The notes under the pieces are model-generated. The model was not told the DNA's origin and searched no databases. It was given only the letters and a program-made list of their open reading frames with translations. Positions 36,201-46,098 of a stretch of DNA of 64,000 nt are shown here, one piece after another (position 1 is the first letter of the stretch; each line of letters begins with the position of its first letter). The stretch is from Poa pratensis. Taxonomy: Eukaryota; Streptophyta; Magnoliopsida; Poales; Poaceae. The DNA is taken from NCBI GenBank assembly GCA_947311845.1, contig CAMZMU010000062.1:46458030-46522029 (forward strand), in the 5' to 3' direction. The translations under genes were made by a program, and so were the position numbers.

Positions 36201-37004
36201 AGCCGCAGCCGAGGTCTTATACGCCTTAAAGGCTTCCCAGTGATCTCTTAGCTTCACCAGTTTTTTTTGACTGAAATCTGGATCAACCTTTTCATATTTT
36301 GCCCATAATGTTTGCTTATATTTCCGAAAGGCGTCGGCCATCTTGGAGAGAGTCCAGTGCTTGAGTTTCAACTTCAAGGCGGGCTCAATACCATCCGGGA
36401 GGTTAAAATGCTGCAAGAGTGTGTCAAAGCAGAAATCTTTATAATGCTGGTGGACATAGCAAGGGTCATCCTCGGCAACGCCTGCTGGCTTAAGCCATTC
36501 TGCTATGGAGATCGGGACCTCGTCCCTAACAATAACTCCAGCTTGACTAATATATTTTCTGCGGTTCTCTATCGGTTCCACCGGATCGCCATCTACATCA
36601 ATTTTATAGATTGGTAACTTTGCATCTTCGCTAGTCATTCTTTTCGCTGGGCCTCGAGGAGCTTGATTCTTAGCCTTTTTATGCAAGGTGGACGCCTAAA
36701 GTAAGAAATATAATGCGTTAATAAGTGCAATACAAATCAGTTAATGCATTTTGTGTTCAAGCAAATATAGAATTCATATATAAACCTCGAGGTGGAGGGT
36801 GTTCGAGGTGGAGGCTGTTATTTCTTCTTCCTCTAAAATACCCTCACCAGACGGGTTTAAAAATTGTGATGCAAATTGCTCAAAATCTTTTCGATCGTCG
36901 ACGGCGCCTTCTCCACCGGCAGCATTTGCATCGCGATGCTCAAAAATATCCTGCATGAATAAGTTTTCTCCTTCCTCGTCTCGCACAATTAAAGGGAGAT
37001 CCAT
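33278..37004 (-). pseudogene. CACTA second gene of element 2: TnpA-like region plus Ulp1-like protease domain
   Basis: It starts MDLPLIVRDEEGENLFMQD at 37004. After an intron the second exon (36698-36120) carries the same TnpA-like blocks as element 1 (WEAFKAYKTSAAAVARSEKN). Small indels move the frame near 36110, 35705 and 35410. WPERSKFWLFAHG, PGYAVVGVDEIVP and FVQWNKKYIKF are recognisable, followed by a Pro-rich basic linker. The C-terminal exons (34142-33960, 33890-33770, about 33680-33600, 33520-33278) encode a C48/Ulp1-like core with H in YHWILLVI, D in HSLDSLR, Q in CMEQPKE and C in YCGFFVCEYI. The protease core therefore looks better preserved than the DNA-binding half. Confidence 0.78.
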
Positions 37005-37029
37005 AGCTGAATGTTCCTACACGCAATAA

Positions 37030-37660
37030 ATTTAACAAATTATGATAAACAATAATTTGATACAAAGTATCAAAGTGCTTGATACAAATCTATAAATTTA
37101 CCTAGCTATATTGATCTACTAATAAAATGATTTCTACCTATATTGATATACTAATAAATTAACCTAAGTAAATTGACCTAACTAACTTATGATACTAATA
37201 AAATGATTTCAAACTATATTGATCTAACTAAATTAACCTAAGTAAATTGACCTAACTAACTTATGATATACTAATAAAATGATTTCTAACTATATTGATC
37301 TAACTAAATTAACCTAAGTAAATTGACCTAGCTAAATTGACCTAGCAATACTAACTTAGCAAATTTACATATTGACATATTTACACATAGTAATATTCAC
37401 ATATTCAAATTTTCTAAACAACTTCAAACATAGAAAATCAACTATAATGACAATTCACATAGCTCTAATAACCTAACTATAATGAAAAAAGGAAAAAACT
37501 TAACTAAACAAAATTTACATCTATTTTGCTAACACAAAATTGCATCTATTTTGCATCTAACACAAAATTGCATCTATTTTGCATCTATTTTGCTAACACA
37601 AAATTGCATCTATTTTACATCTATTTTGCTAACACAAAATTGCATCTATTTTTCCTAACA
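37030..37660 (-). repeat. AT-rich intron of gene 2 with tandem repeats
   Basis: A unit of about 70 bp (containing CTAAGTAAATTGACCTAACT and AATAAAATGATTTC) repeats at 37120-37340. Further on, CTAACACAAAATTGCATCTA repeats four times at 37525-37650. Confidence 0.65.
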
Positions 37661-37669
37661 CATTGCAAT

Positions 37670-38045
37670 TAACCTAGTCCGACGTGCGGCGGCGGCGGCG
37701 GTGGGGTGGCTGGCGGCCAGGCCGACGTCGGCGAGCTCGGGAAGGAGGCGAGCCGGAGGTGGGGGCGGTCCCCTTGGTCGCCGGAGGGTGCGCGGGGCGT
37801 GGCGGCGGCGGCGGCGAGGCAGGGGAGGCCGGGAGACGGCGACCACGGCGCGGTGGCTAAGGGCGAGGCAGGGGAGGGGAGACGGCGACCACGGCGCGGT
37901 GGCGGCGGCGAGGCAGGGCAGGGGAGACGGCGCGGCGGAGCAGGGCTTCGCCGGCGTCGTCGGCGTCGTCGTGGGAGCCCGGAGGCGGCGCGGTTCGTCG
38001 TGGGATTTGGGGGGAGTTTGCGAAAAATTCGCAAACTCCCCCACT
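37670..38045 (-). other. GC-rich first exon or leader of gene 2 in element 2
   Basis: Very GC-rich, with open frames on both strands from composition. It corresponds in position to 5430-5751 of element 1 and lies between the internal hairpins and the AT-rich intron. I do not call a protein here. Confidence 0.45.
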
Positions 38046-38061
38046 AAACGGCGCGGAATCG

Positions 38062-38222
38062 ACCTCTAGTCGCGGTTGCTGGCTGCAACCGCGACTAAAG
38101 GGTCTTTAGTCGCGGTTGCAGCCAGCAACCGCGACTAGAGGTCGACCTGGGCCGCCAAAATTCTGGCGCCAAGCCCAGGGGGACCTCTAGTCGCGGTTGC
38201 TGGCTGCAACCGCGACTAAAGG
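38062..38222. repeat. Internal copies of the subterminal hairpin motif, element 2
   Basis: Inverted pairs of CTAGTCGCGGTTGCTGGCTG and its complement occur three times just upstream of gene 2. The core is TCGCGG, the same as at most of this element's terminal repeats. Confidence 0.88.
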
Positions 38223-38674
38223 GCTTTTCTATTTTTTTTTTGTTTTTCTATTTTCTTTTCTTGTATTTGTTTTCATTTATGTACTTAGATTTTAATTCTT
38301 TTATATACTTAGATTTGTTTTCCTATTTTTCCTAGAAACTAGTACACTTAAAAGGACTCCATGGCAAAGGGTTTATTTTTTTGAGTATTTTTTCTCTTTT
38401 TCTCATTTCTTTTCAAAAAATGGTCAAAATGGAGAGCATGGCTATTCATCTAAGGTGGTCGAATTTCCAAAAACTATGGATGGTTCTATGTTGTAACCAC
38501 TACTTGTGTACCCTAAAATTATTTTTGTAACAATTTTAGAGCAAACTATCACATATTTGTAAGACGAATGTTTGGTGTTGTAAAATGCAGAAGAAAGCAG
38601 ATAAAAATTATTAATTCATTTATCTTAATGCATTACATAAAAGGTTTAATACATTATTACACATGATACAACGT
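38223..38674. other. T-rich spacer shared in part with the non-autonomous CACTA family
   Basis: No gene is visible. A part at about 38380-38480 (CAAAAAATGGTCAAAATGG, then ATGGCTATTCATC) resembles interior sequence of the 50-54 kb CACTA near 50830-50900 and 53580-53640, suggesting exchange between families. Confidence 0.5.
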
Positions 38675-38712
38675 CTCACAAGCGCTTGAAAGAAACACAC
38701 CCCTGATCCAAC
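38675..38712. repeat. Left inverted repeat of the cargo cassette in element 2
   Basis: 38 bp beginning CTCACAAGCGCTTGAAAGAA. Its reverse complement matches 39487-39524 at 34 of 38 positions by eye. The pair encloses the 163-residue ORF. Confidence 0.75.
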
Positions 38713-38764
38713 ATCACCAACATTATTCTACATAAACGGACTTGCTGGCTCGAAGGCCGTAGGA

Positions 38765-39256
38765 TTAGGGGGAACGGCGGGAGGAGCCAGCCCCGTGGGC
38801 GGCCGCCCGGTTCTCGCGCGCACGTTTGCGGCGGAGGGCAAGATCCATGGAGGATGAGTCTTTCAGCGCCCAATCCAGATCGGAAGCCTCCTTCGCCTTG
38901 AGCTGGTAGGAAATCTTGGCTCGCTGGACAGGGTAGTCGCGGATAGACTGGAAGGAGGCCTCCATGGCCTCCTGTATCTGCAACCCACAACCTTCTTCCC
39001 CGTCGTCGCTCCAGTCGAAGTCGTCGTCCTCCTCCTCCTCCGCGGGAGGAGCGGCGGCGCCTGGTGGAGGTGCAGCGCCGCCAGGTGGAGGTGCGGCGGC
39101 ACCTGGTGGAGCAGGAGGCCGGTAGCTGGGCATTCCTCTCCACGCCGGGCTCGTGGGCATACGGCGGGATAGACTCCCGCGGTTGCGCCCAAGCGCGCTC
39201 TGCCGAGCACGCTCGACCTCATCCAGAAGGCGCTGCGGCGGGCGTGGCGGATCCAT
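38765..39256 (-). CDS. Cargo ORF in CACTA element 2: Pro/Ala-rich acidic protein, unknown function
   Basis: 163 codons from ATG 39256 (MDPPRPPQRLLDEVERARQS). Residues about 31-72 are rich in Pro and Ala with repeated GAAAPPPG. Residues 73-89 are strongly acidic (EEEEDDDFDWSDDGEEG). The C-terminal half is polar with basic patches (LRRKRARENRAA). No known domain is visible. A TATATA box lies about 62 bp upstream (39318-39327) and a TCCCGG hairpin lies further upstream (39410-39446), so it looks like an independent transcription unit. It sits between inverted repeats and has replaced the 3' end of the transposase gene. Either a captured host gene or an element-specific gene is possible. Confidence 0.5.
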   Translation of the reverse strand: MDPPRPPQRLLDEVERARQSALGRNRGSLSRRMPTSPAWRGMPSYRPPAPPGAAAPPPGGAAPPPGAAAPPAEEEEDDDFDWSDDGEEGCGLQIQEAMEASFQSIRDYPVQRAKISYQLKAKEASDLDWALKDSSSMDLALRRKRARENRAAAHGAGSSRRSP

Positions 39257-39317
39257 CTCGTGGAGACGATGCGTTCGTGGCTAGGAATGGTGGATTAGGG
39301 TTTACCCCGTCGGCGAC

Positions 39318-39327
39318 AATATATAAA
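39318..39327 (-). promoter_or_regulatory. Probable TATA box of the cargo ORF
   Basis: The minus strand reads TTTATATATT, about 62 bp before ATG 39256. GC-rich sequence with two ACGTGTCCTCC words (ABRE-like ACGTG core) lies 20-65 bp further upstream. Confidence 0.5.
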
Positions 39328-39409
39328 GACCTCCAGGGCAGCGCTGGGGGAGGACACGTGCCCAGGGAAGCGCTGGGGGGAGGACACGTGTCGTGACCGC
39401 AAAGCCCGT

Positions 39410-39446
39410 CTTTAGTCCCGCTGGTGTTACCAACCGGGACTAAAGA
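39410..39446. repeat. Single TCCCGG-type hairpin inside element 2
   Basis: TTTAGTCCCGCTGGTGTTAC followed by CAACCGGGACTAAAG forms a near-perfect hairpin. The core belongs to the other CACTA family rather than the TCGCGG repeats of this element. Confidence 0.8.
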
Positions 39447-39486
39447 AGCACACGGATCGTGTGTTTCTTTCGAGCGCTTGTGAGCC

Positions 39487-39524
39487 GTTGGATCAGGGGT
39501 GTGTTTCTTTTGAGGGATTGTGAG
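39487..39524. repeat. Right inverted repeat of the cargo cassette, with an extra copy beside it
   Basis: It matches the complement of 38675-38712. A second, direct copy (GTGTGTTTCTTTCGAGCGCT) lies immediately before it at about 39459-39497. Confidence 0.7.
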
Positions 39525-39563
39525 CTGTTGGATCAGCAGTATCACGACCACTTCGTGAGCCAC

Positions 39564-41810
39564 ATGACCGAGAACACGTATCTCTTCCACCAGGTGAACT
39601 AGGAGGTGCGTCATAATATTGAAGAAGGTTGGTGGGAACACCAACTCGAAGCTGACAAGACATTGGACCACATCATTCTCTAAATCTTTTAGAGTAAGTG
39701 GATTGATAACCTTCTGAGAAATTGCATTCAGGAATGCACATAGCTTCACAATGGGTACTCGAACATTTTCTTTTAGAAGTCCCCTCAATGCAACCGGAAG
39801 TAATTGTGTCATAATCACGTGACAGTCATGAGACTTCAGGTTCTGAAATTTTTGCTTTGCCATGTTTATTATTCCCTTTATATTCGACGAGAAGCCAGCT
39901 GGAACCTTCATACTGCGAAGACATTCAAAAAATATTTTCTTCTCTTCTTTCGTAAGAGCATAGCTCGCAGGACCTTGATGATTATCAGAATGATCGTCGT
40001 CTCGTGAATGCATACGTCGATGGGCCTGTCTTGCTTCCGGTGTATCTTTTGACTTTCCATACACGCCCAACAAGTTAAGCAGGTTCAAGCAAAGATTTTT
40101 TGTCACGTGCATCACGTCGATTGCAGAGTGAACCTCTAGCATTATCCAATAGGGCAGCTCCCAAAATATAGATTTCTTCTTCCACATGGGAACGTGGTTC
40201 TGAGCGTCATTCGGAACAGATAGTGCTCCAGCACCCTTCCCAAATATTACTTTTAAATCCTTGACCATATCATGTATAACAGAACTAGAAGGTCGAGTAG
40301 GCTTCCGCCGAATATCTTCCTCACCTTTGTAATGTCGGCCTTCCTTTCTTCCTGCATGCCTCGGTACAAGCCATCGACGATGGCCCAGGTACACAATCTT
40401 GTTACCTATATGTTTACCTTGAGTCTCACCTAAACAATGCGTACATGCATTGTATCCCTTGTTTGACTGTCCTGAGATGTTACTAAGAGCAGGCCAATCA
40501 TTGATGGTTACAAACAAGAGCGCTCGTAGATCAAATTCCGTTTGCTCGTGCTCATCCCACACACGCACACCTTCATCACTCCACAGCTGTAAAAGTTCTT
40601 CCACCAATGGCCTCAGATACACGTCAATGTCGTTGCCAGGTTGCTTCGGGCCTTGGATGAGCACTGGCATCATAATGAACTTCCGCTTCATGCACAACCA
40701 GGGAGGAAGGTTATATATACATAGAGTCACAGGCCAAGTGCTATGACTGGAGCTCTGCTCTCCAAATGGATTAAATCCATCTGTACTTAGACCAAATCTT
40801 AAGTTCCTAGCGTCATCCGAAAATTTCGGGAACACTCTGTCGATTTTTCTCCACTGGGACCCATCAGCGGGGTGTCTCATCATCACGTCTTTTTTACGTT
40901 CTTCTTTGTGCCAGCGCAACAACTTGGCATGCTCTTTGTTTTGGAACAAACGTTTCAGACGTGGTATTATAGGAGCATACCACATCACCTTGGCAGGAAT
41001 CCTCTTCCTTGGACAACCTTGCTCGCCCTCAACTTCACCTGGGTCATCTCGCCCAATCTTAAACCGCAATGCACCGCATACAGGACAAGCATTTAAATTT
41101 TCGTGCTCGCCGCGGTAGAGGATGCAGTCATTAATGCATGCATGTATCTTCTGCACCTCTAATCCTAGAGGGCAGACAACCTTCTTTGCTTCATACGTAC
41201 TAGAGGGCAATTCGTTTTCATTTGGAAGCATCTTCTTAACTATTTTCAGCAAACTTTCAAAGTGCTTGTCGGTAGTACCACTCTCTGCCTTCCATTGTAG
41301 CATTTCCAGTATCGTACCGAGCTTTTTCTGGCCATCTGTACAAGTTGGGTACAACAATTTGCTGTGATCGGCTAACATGCGCTCCAACTTCAACCTCTCG
41401 TTTTCACTTCCACAGTCCATTTGTGCATCATGAATGGCCTGACGAAGATCATCGTCGGGCTCATCAAAGATGGCATCCTCTTCAACTTCGTCTTCCCCCA
41501 TTGTAGTATCAGCGTGTTCATTGAACAGAGGATAGTTGTCATTATCCTCCTCTTCTTCATTCTCTTCCATTATAACCCCTCTTTCTCCATGCTTGGTCCA
41601 ACAATAATAACCAAGCATGAAACCATTTCGCAACAGGTGTTCGTGAAGCCTGTCTGTGGAAGAGTATGTATACTTATTCATACAGAGACTGCATGGACAA
41701 CACATAAAACCATCCTTTCGCTTGCTTGTCTCAGCCACATGGAGAAAATTATGCATGCCAGTAATGAATTCGGCACAAACTCGGTCACCGTACATCCATT
41801 GACGTCTCAT
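39564..41810 (-). pseudogene. TNP2-type CACTA transposase, C-terminally truncated
   Basis: From ATG 41810 (after the acceptor ATAATGCAG; the ATG 6 bp earlier lies inside it) the frame is open for 749 codons of homology. It has the transposase-associated domain (about 1-78), the TNP2 core (STDGFNPFGEQ near 345, HSTWPVTLCIYNLP near 358, TINDWPALSN near 435) and most of a DUF4218-like region (VRVPIVKLCAFLNAIS near 680). Similarity to element 1 stops after HLVEEIRVLGHV at about 39564. The frame then runs on through the cargo cassette to a chance stop at 39219. The FLHNMFTFERFMG block and the DUF4216 region are lost. The catalytic core is unbroken, so partial function cannot be excluded. Confidence 0.88.
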
Positions 41811-41952
41811 CTGCATTATATAAGTATATCAAAAAAATTATGCATGCCAGTAATGAATAGATAAGTGACCATAATAATTCAAGCAAAGTAGAGTGGCGAC
41901 AAATGTAATACATTGTAGCATTAAATATCCATTAATTTAAACTAACATTGAA

Positions 41953-42491
41953 CTATTTAAAAAATTTAAGTCCAACAACAAATGCGATCAGAATCGCAAC
42001 TAAGGTAACTATTGAACCAACAGCATAATGATACCAAGCCTCTTGACTAATGGCATATCTTCTAATTTTTTTAAGCTTCAAGCGCATCGCATCCAACTTG
42101 ATCTCGTAAGCATTAACGACGTCGGCAAGCTTCGAGCGCATCCCATCCAACTTGATCTCGTAAGCATCGACGACGTCGGCAAGCTTGAACTGGTGTTCAT
42201 CGATGATGTTGACAAGCTTAACCTCCAATTCCTTCTTCTCTTCTTTGCGGAGATCTTCACTTATTTTTAATTTAGCTTTCAAATCATCGTTTTCTTTCAC
42301 AAAATATTCAACAATAGGGTCCACTGGAATTTCCGGTTCAACTACCTCCTAGACAAATATATATTTATGTCAAAGTTGGTCCGCATGATTGTCATAAACG
42401 CGAAACGAAACAAATATATAGTTATTAAAAGTCATACCACGTCCGAATAATAGAGCGGACGAGAGCCGGTGGGGGTATTTGTGAAAACCAT
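41953..42491 (-). CDS. Predicted coiled-coil, tail-anchored membrane protein encoded by CACTA element 2
   Basis: Two exons (42491-42438 and 42348-41953) join in frame by a GT-AG intron to give 149 residues starting MVFTNTPTGSRPLYYSDV. Residues about 35-110 are charged and heptad-like, with an 18-residue unit repeated in tandem (KLADVVDAYEIKLDGMRS, then KLADVVNAYEIKLDAMRL). Residues about 125-146 form one hydrophobic segment (VGSIVTLVAILIAFVVGLKF) followed by a single Lys. There is no N-terminal signal, so the topology is that of a tail-anchored protein. I know of no function. It lies between the leader exon shared with the transposase and the transposase acceptor, so alternative splicing could select either product. 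Element 1 has no counterpart at that position. Confidence 0.65.
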
Positions 42492-42608
42492 GGCACTATA
42501 TATATATATATATAAAACAATTATACAACTTATACAAAAAAACAAATAATAATTATGGAACAAAATCATACAACATAGATTTTTTTTAAATAAAAAAGAA
42601 AGCTCACC

Positions 42609-42671
42609 TAGGTGGTGTCGGTGACGAGACGGTCTATCGACGACGGTGAGGAGGTGAATGTTGTGACACTG
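42609..42671 (-). other. Non-coding leader exon of CACTA element 2
   Basis: Bounded by a TTTGTATTTCAG acceptor and a CACCTAGGTGAGC donor on the minus strand. It corresponds closely to 1303-1365 of element 1 (CACCGACACCACCT is shared). It can be spliced either to the acceptor at 42496 (tail-anchored protein) or to the one before 41810 (transposase). Confidence 0.5.
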
Positions 42672-42989
42672 AAATACAAAAACATAATTTAGTTTAAGAT
42701 CAAATTGACAATACAAAATTGAGCTAAATAAGCAAAATGAGCTAACTTAGGCATTTCATCATACACCTACCTAGCACTACAAATATGAATTGAGCTAAAT
42801 GAGCTAGACAACCAACGAAACGGGCGCCGAAAGAGAGAGTTTGCAGTTGCTAACCCTTGGATAGATGCACCACCGTCAATCTTAACAAATGGTGCAAAAA
42901 ATCGTGGATGAAATCGAGCTCGGTGGAGAGAAAATGGAGATTCAACTCGAGCTCGAAATGGCCAAGGCTGGCTCGGGGTGGAAGATGAA

Positions 42990-43312
42990 GGCGACTGACC
43001 TTTGGTCGCGGTTGGCGGCTCCAACCGCGACTAAAGGTCCTCGCTAGGACAGGCGGCCTTTTTGTGCGGGACCTTTAGTCGCGGTTGGAGCCACCAACCG
43101 CGACTAAAGGTCCTCGCGCGTGCCCCGCGCGGTTCCGGCCGCAGGTGGAGGACATTTAGTCGCGGTTGGTGGCTCCAACCGCGACCAAAGCTCCAGCACA
43201 AACCGCCACCTGTCCTAGCCGTTGGAGCTGTCGGAGCCGCGAGACCTCTAGTCGCGGTTCGGAAACGAGCCGCAACTAAAGGTCCGCCTCTAAGGCCACT
43301 TTTCTACTAGTG
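42990..43312. repeat. Right subterminal hairpin repeats of CACTA element 2
   Basis: At least five copies of TTTAGTCGCGGTTGG or complement, arranged as inverted pairs at 43003-43040, 43070-43110 and 43150-43190, and a weaker pair before the terminus. Confidence 0.88.
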
Positions 43313-43565
43313 ATTGTATCGATCTGGGCCGTTGATCGAATATTGAACGGCTAAAATTTAATGTATCCCAACATGTTTACTCTTTAGTAAGTATAGAAAC
43401 TATGTCGTTGGGTGATAAGCTGAAGGCCGCCATTACACGTGGGCCTGTGCGGTCCGTCTTAGTACAGAGTACGGGACTGGTGACCTGCTTCTTTCGACAC
43501 AAAAAAAAATAGTACCAGGACCGAGTCGGAATCGTACGTGCTCTCCGCCTCGGATGGAAAGCCGC

Positions 43566-43574
43566 TATATATAT
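43566..43574 (+). promoter_or_regulatory. Probable TATA box of the small hypothetical gene
   Basis: TATATATAT lies 80-90 bp upstream of the ATG at 43654, a plausible plant core-promoter distance. Confidence 0.35.
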
Positions 43575-43653
43575 GTAGCACACGGTTTTCTTGCGATTGA
43601 TCTGTTGTACTCGATTTGGATTTTGGCGAGCAGAAAGTTTGAGCTAGAAGATA

Positions 43654-43917
43654 ATGAACCAAGCAACCTCGACGATTACGGCCGACTGCATGGAAGAGAG
43701 TCGCGGGGAAGAAGGCTCCGTGATGATCCACCCCAACTTACCAGCTGCCGTGGAGAGGACCATGGACGTCCAAGCTCATGCGACATGGGACCTGGAGCTG
43801 GGCCTCGGCGAGGGTGCAGATCACGAACCGGAAAGCACCGCGGAACCAATGGACATCGACCAACAATACGGCGATGTCCATGTCGACCCTTGCTGCATCA
43901 AGTTCTGTACCAAATAA
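43654..43917 (+). CDS. Small hypothetical protein, possibly with a spliced membrane tail
   Basis: An 87-codon frame starts MNQATSTITADCMEESRGEE. It is acidic (HATWDLELGLGEG, AEPMDIDQQ) and ends CCIKFCTK. I recognise no family. About 70 bp downstream, another plus frame (from about 43990) reads TCCGVLTLMLGVTAMCFIVA, a likely membrane segment, which could be a further exon, but no convincing splice pair was found. The A-run at 43970-43980 also allows a retro-copy. Confidence 0.35.
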   Translation: MNQATSTITADCMEESRGEEGSVMIHPNLPAAVERTMDVQAHATWDLELGLGEGADHEPESTAEPMDIDQQYGDVHVDPCCIKFCTK

Positions 43918-46089
43918 ATCAGACACCTTCTTTTTAATAAATGGATAAGTCAAAACTTTTGTCTTTCTTTCAAAAAAAAAGTTATGTACCTGCTGCGGAG
44001 TGTTGACCCTGATGCTAGGTGTCACGGCCATGTGCTTCATCGTTGCGGACATAGACATAAAGGGTATTCTGAGATCTCTCTGAGAAAAATGGTAGTTCTG
44101 AATGAAGCTAGACTTTGTACTTTAGACGACCTGTAGCACTCTTATACGGAGTACCTAACAATATTGCGTTAGATCCTATATTTGTATACACTTTAAATAT
44201 AAGCCAAAGGCCACCCACGATGGGTTTTTGCGAGGTTCCTCCAATGCTTTGCCGGTTTACATGGTATCAGCCTAACCCACCATTTAAAAAAGGCTAACCT
44301 GCGATCCAATCTCCATGACTTCCGCCGTCACCGGCGTGCTCCCGGTTTCCCTCGCCGCCCTTGGTCGCCGTCGTCGCGTCTGATCTTGAGTCAGTCATCG
44401 CACCCTTCCCTGCCATCGTCCGACAACGTCCGTCCCCTTTCACTTCGCTCTTCTGCTCACAATCAAATTGTCCTTATACAACTATTTGTTCTGTTGTGTG
44501 CACCTGCTGCCTCTTCTCCGCAAATGTCACGTCGACGCGACGCTCTCTTGTCCTTCGTTGATGATGGCAGCCAGTGGCACCCATGGTTCGGTGCTCAACC
44601 CTGCACACTGCGTGTGGGTTCAGCAGGAACAATCGTTCCTCTTGGTGAATCCTTCTCTCGTTCACCGAGGGGGTAGCCGGCCTAATTCTCTTCTCCGGGA
44701 CTTCCAAGGATGCTCGGTATGCCCTCGAGCCTAGTTTCGCCTTTCAATCTATTGTGTGGTCGATGGCAATCTATCGACAGTTTGCCATAGTCAAGAAGTG
44801 TGACCTTCATCTTGTTGAAGTAGGCCATGGTGGACACTCTCTCCTCCACCAGACAGCCTCGTCGGAAAAAAGAATTCACATCCTATGTCCTCAATGGCCC
44901 ATAATGTGGCACTTTTCTTGCCGACCAAAGCAAATGGGGCGGCGGCTAGGCGCTTCGATGTCCTAGTATAGGTTAAGACCGTAATCAGGAACAAATAATG
45001 GACCATGTTCTTCACAACAGATCATCTGCAAGCTACTAAAGAACAATGCTAAACATGAATCACAATCAACCACATATTGGCAACATATCATCTAACCACG
45101 TCCAAAATCACACATAATTTAGACAAGCTACTTAAAAACAGTGAGAAGTATGAATGAGAATCAACCACATCCTGACAGAAGATCAACGAATCCATCCAAA
45201 TCTGTCACAGATCTAGCACATGTCACAACTATAAGCTACGAGATCAAAGTTTAGAGTGTTCTTACATCCACTAGAGACTGGAGTTGTGTAAGGATAAGAC
45301 GTTCGTTTGGGGAAAGAGTAACATGCTTACCGCCGACGACTGCTGCCGCAGTGCTCGTAAGTGGAGTTGGTGAAAAACTTTTCGTCATCGCCATGGAGCT
45401 TGAAGGGGGAAAATGATAGTTTTGAATTTGAGCGGTGAGCCACTTGGCTGTAAATAGGGGGTCGAATTAGGCGGATGTTGGTAGAATTTCTTCCTCCGTA
45501 ATTTCGAGCTCGCTCTATCTCTGGTGCTTGAGCCTGACTCTACTGGAACTGCTGTTTGCATCCAGCTGGTCTGGTCTGCACGGAATCCGGACTACCGATG
45601 ACGCCCCTAGCTGACAGGACGGCCCCGAGAGAAATCGCGACAATCCTTTTTGATGGATACACTTGTCTTCATAGCACCATTTGTCGGTACATCGAGCCTG
45701 AACTGTCTGATGGCCCATTGGAGCATTTTCGGGCTGAACTGAAGGCTGCTGTTCTACGTTTGTTTCACCCAAGGCCTCAAAAGTAAGACGGGCCGGCAGT
45801 TGTTTTACTGTGCCTGGTGCTGTAAAAGCCGTCATTTTTTTGGTTGTCTCTGAACTGAATGAACTCACTGCCCACGCTCCATGCACGCGCGCGAGATCCG
45901 GCCGTACGTCCCCCTGTCACGGGCAGAGGCAGCGCCGCGCCAAATGCTCCCCCCAATTAAATGAGCCACGCGCGCGCTCACACGTACGACGCGGCATCCA
46001 GCCACATCCGCCCTTCTTCATTCCCCATGCACGCACCAACGCGCGCACGCCTAAATATCCGTGTCGCGACGCGCCTCATCCGGCGTGTC
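43918..46089. other. Upstream region of the MUTE-like gene; degraded repeats, no firm gene
   Basis: TTTACATGGTATCAG at about 44255-44269 looks like an LTR end followed by an initiator-Met primer site, suggesting a decayed Copia element to its right, but no pol is clear. On the minus strand a short frame from ATG 45393 (MAMTKSFSPTPLTSTAAAVV) follows a CTATTTA box and contains a GGTAAGC donor-like word. It could be the first exon of a decayed gene (another minus-strand frame lies at 44791-45015). Confidence 0.3.
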
Positions 46090-46098
46090 TATATATAT
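46090..46098 (+). promoter_or_regulatory. Probable TATA box of the MUTE-like gene
   Basis: TATATATAT lies about 90 bp upstream of ATG 46184, following GC-rich sequence, consistent with a short 5' UTR. Confidence 0.55.

Larger units (their letters stand above)
32752..43312 (-). mobile_element. CACTA (En/Spm) DNA transposon, element 2, complete with TSD and cargo genes
   Basis: It begins CACTACTAGAAAAATGGCC and ends GCCACTTTTCTACTAGTG, flanked by ATT (32749-32751 and 43313-43315). Its length is 10561 bp and all genes are on the minus strand. From its 5' end they are: a leader exon, a predicted tail-anchored protein (42491-41953), a C-terminally truncated TNP2 transposase (41810-39564), a 163-residue cargo ORF (39256-38765) and gene 2 with a Ulp1-like domain (37004-33278). 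Hairpin repeats are mostly TTTAGTCGCGGTT type, but a few TCCCGG copies (about 32921-32961 and 39410-39446) indicate mosaic origin. Confidence 0.95.

Noticed and set aside
44255..45400. Intact Copia element downstream of the TGGTATCAG primer-like site
   Set aside because: No gag or pol domains and no paired LTR could be seen. At most a remnant.
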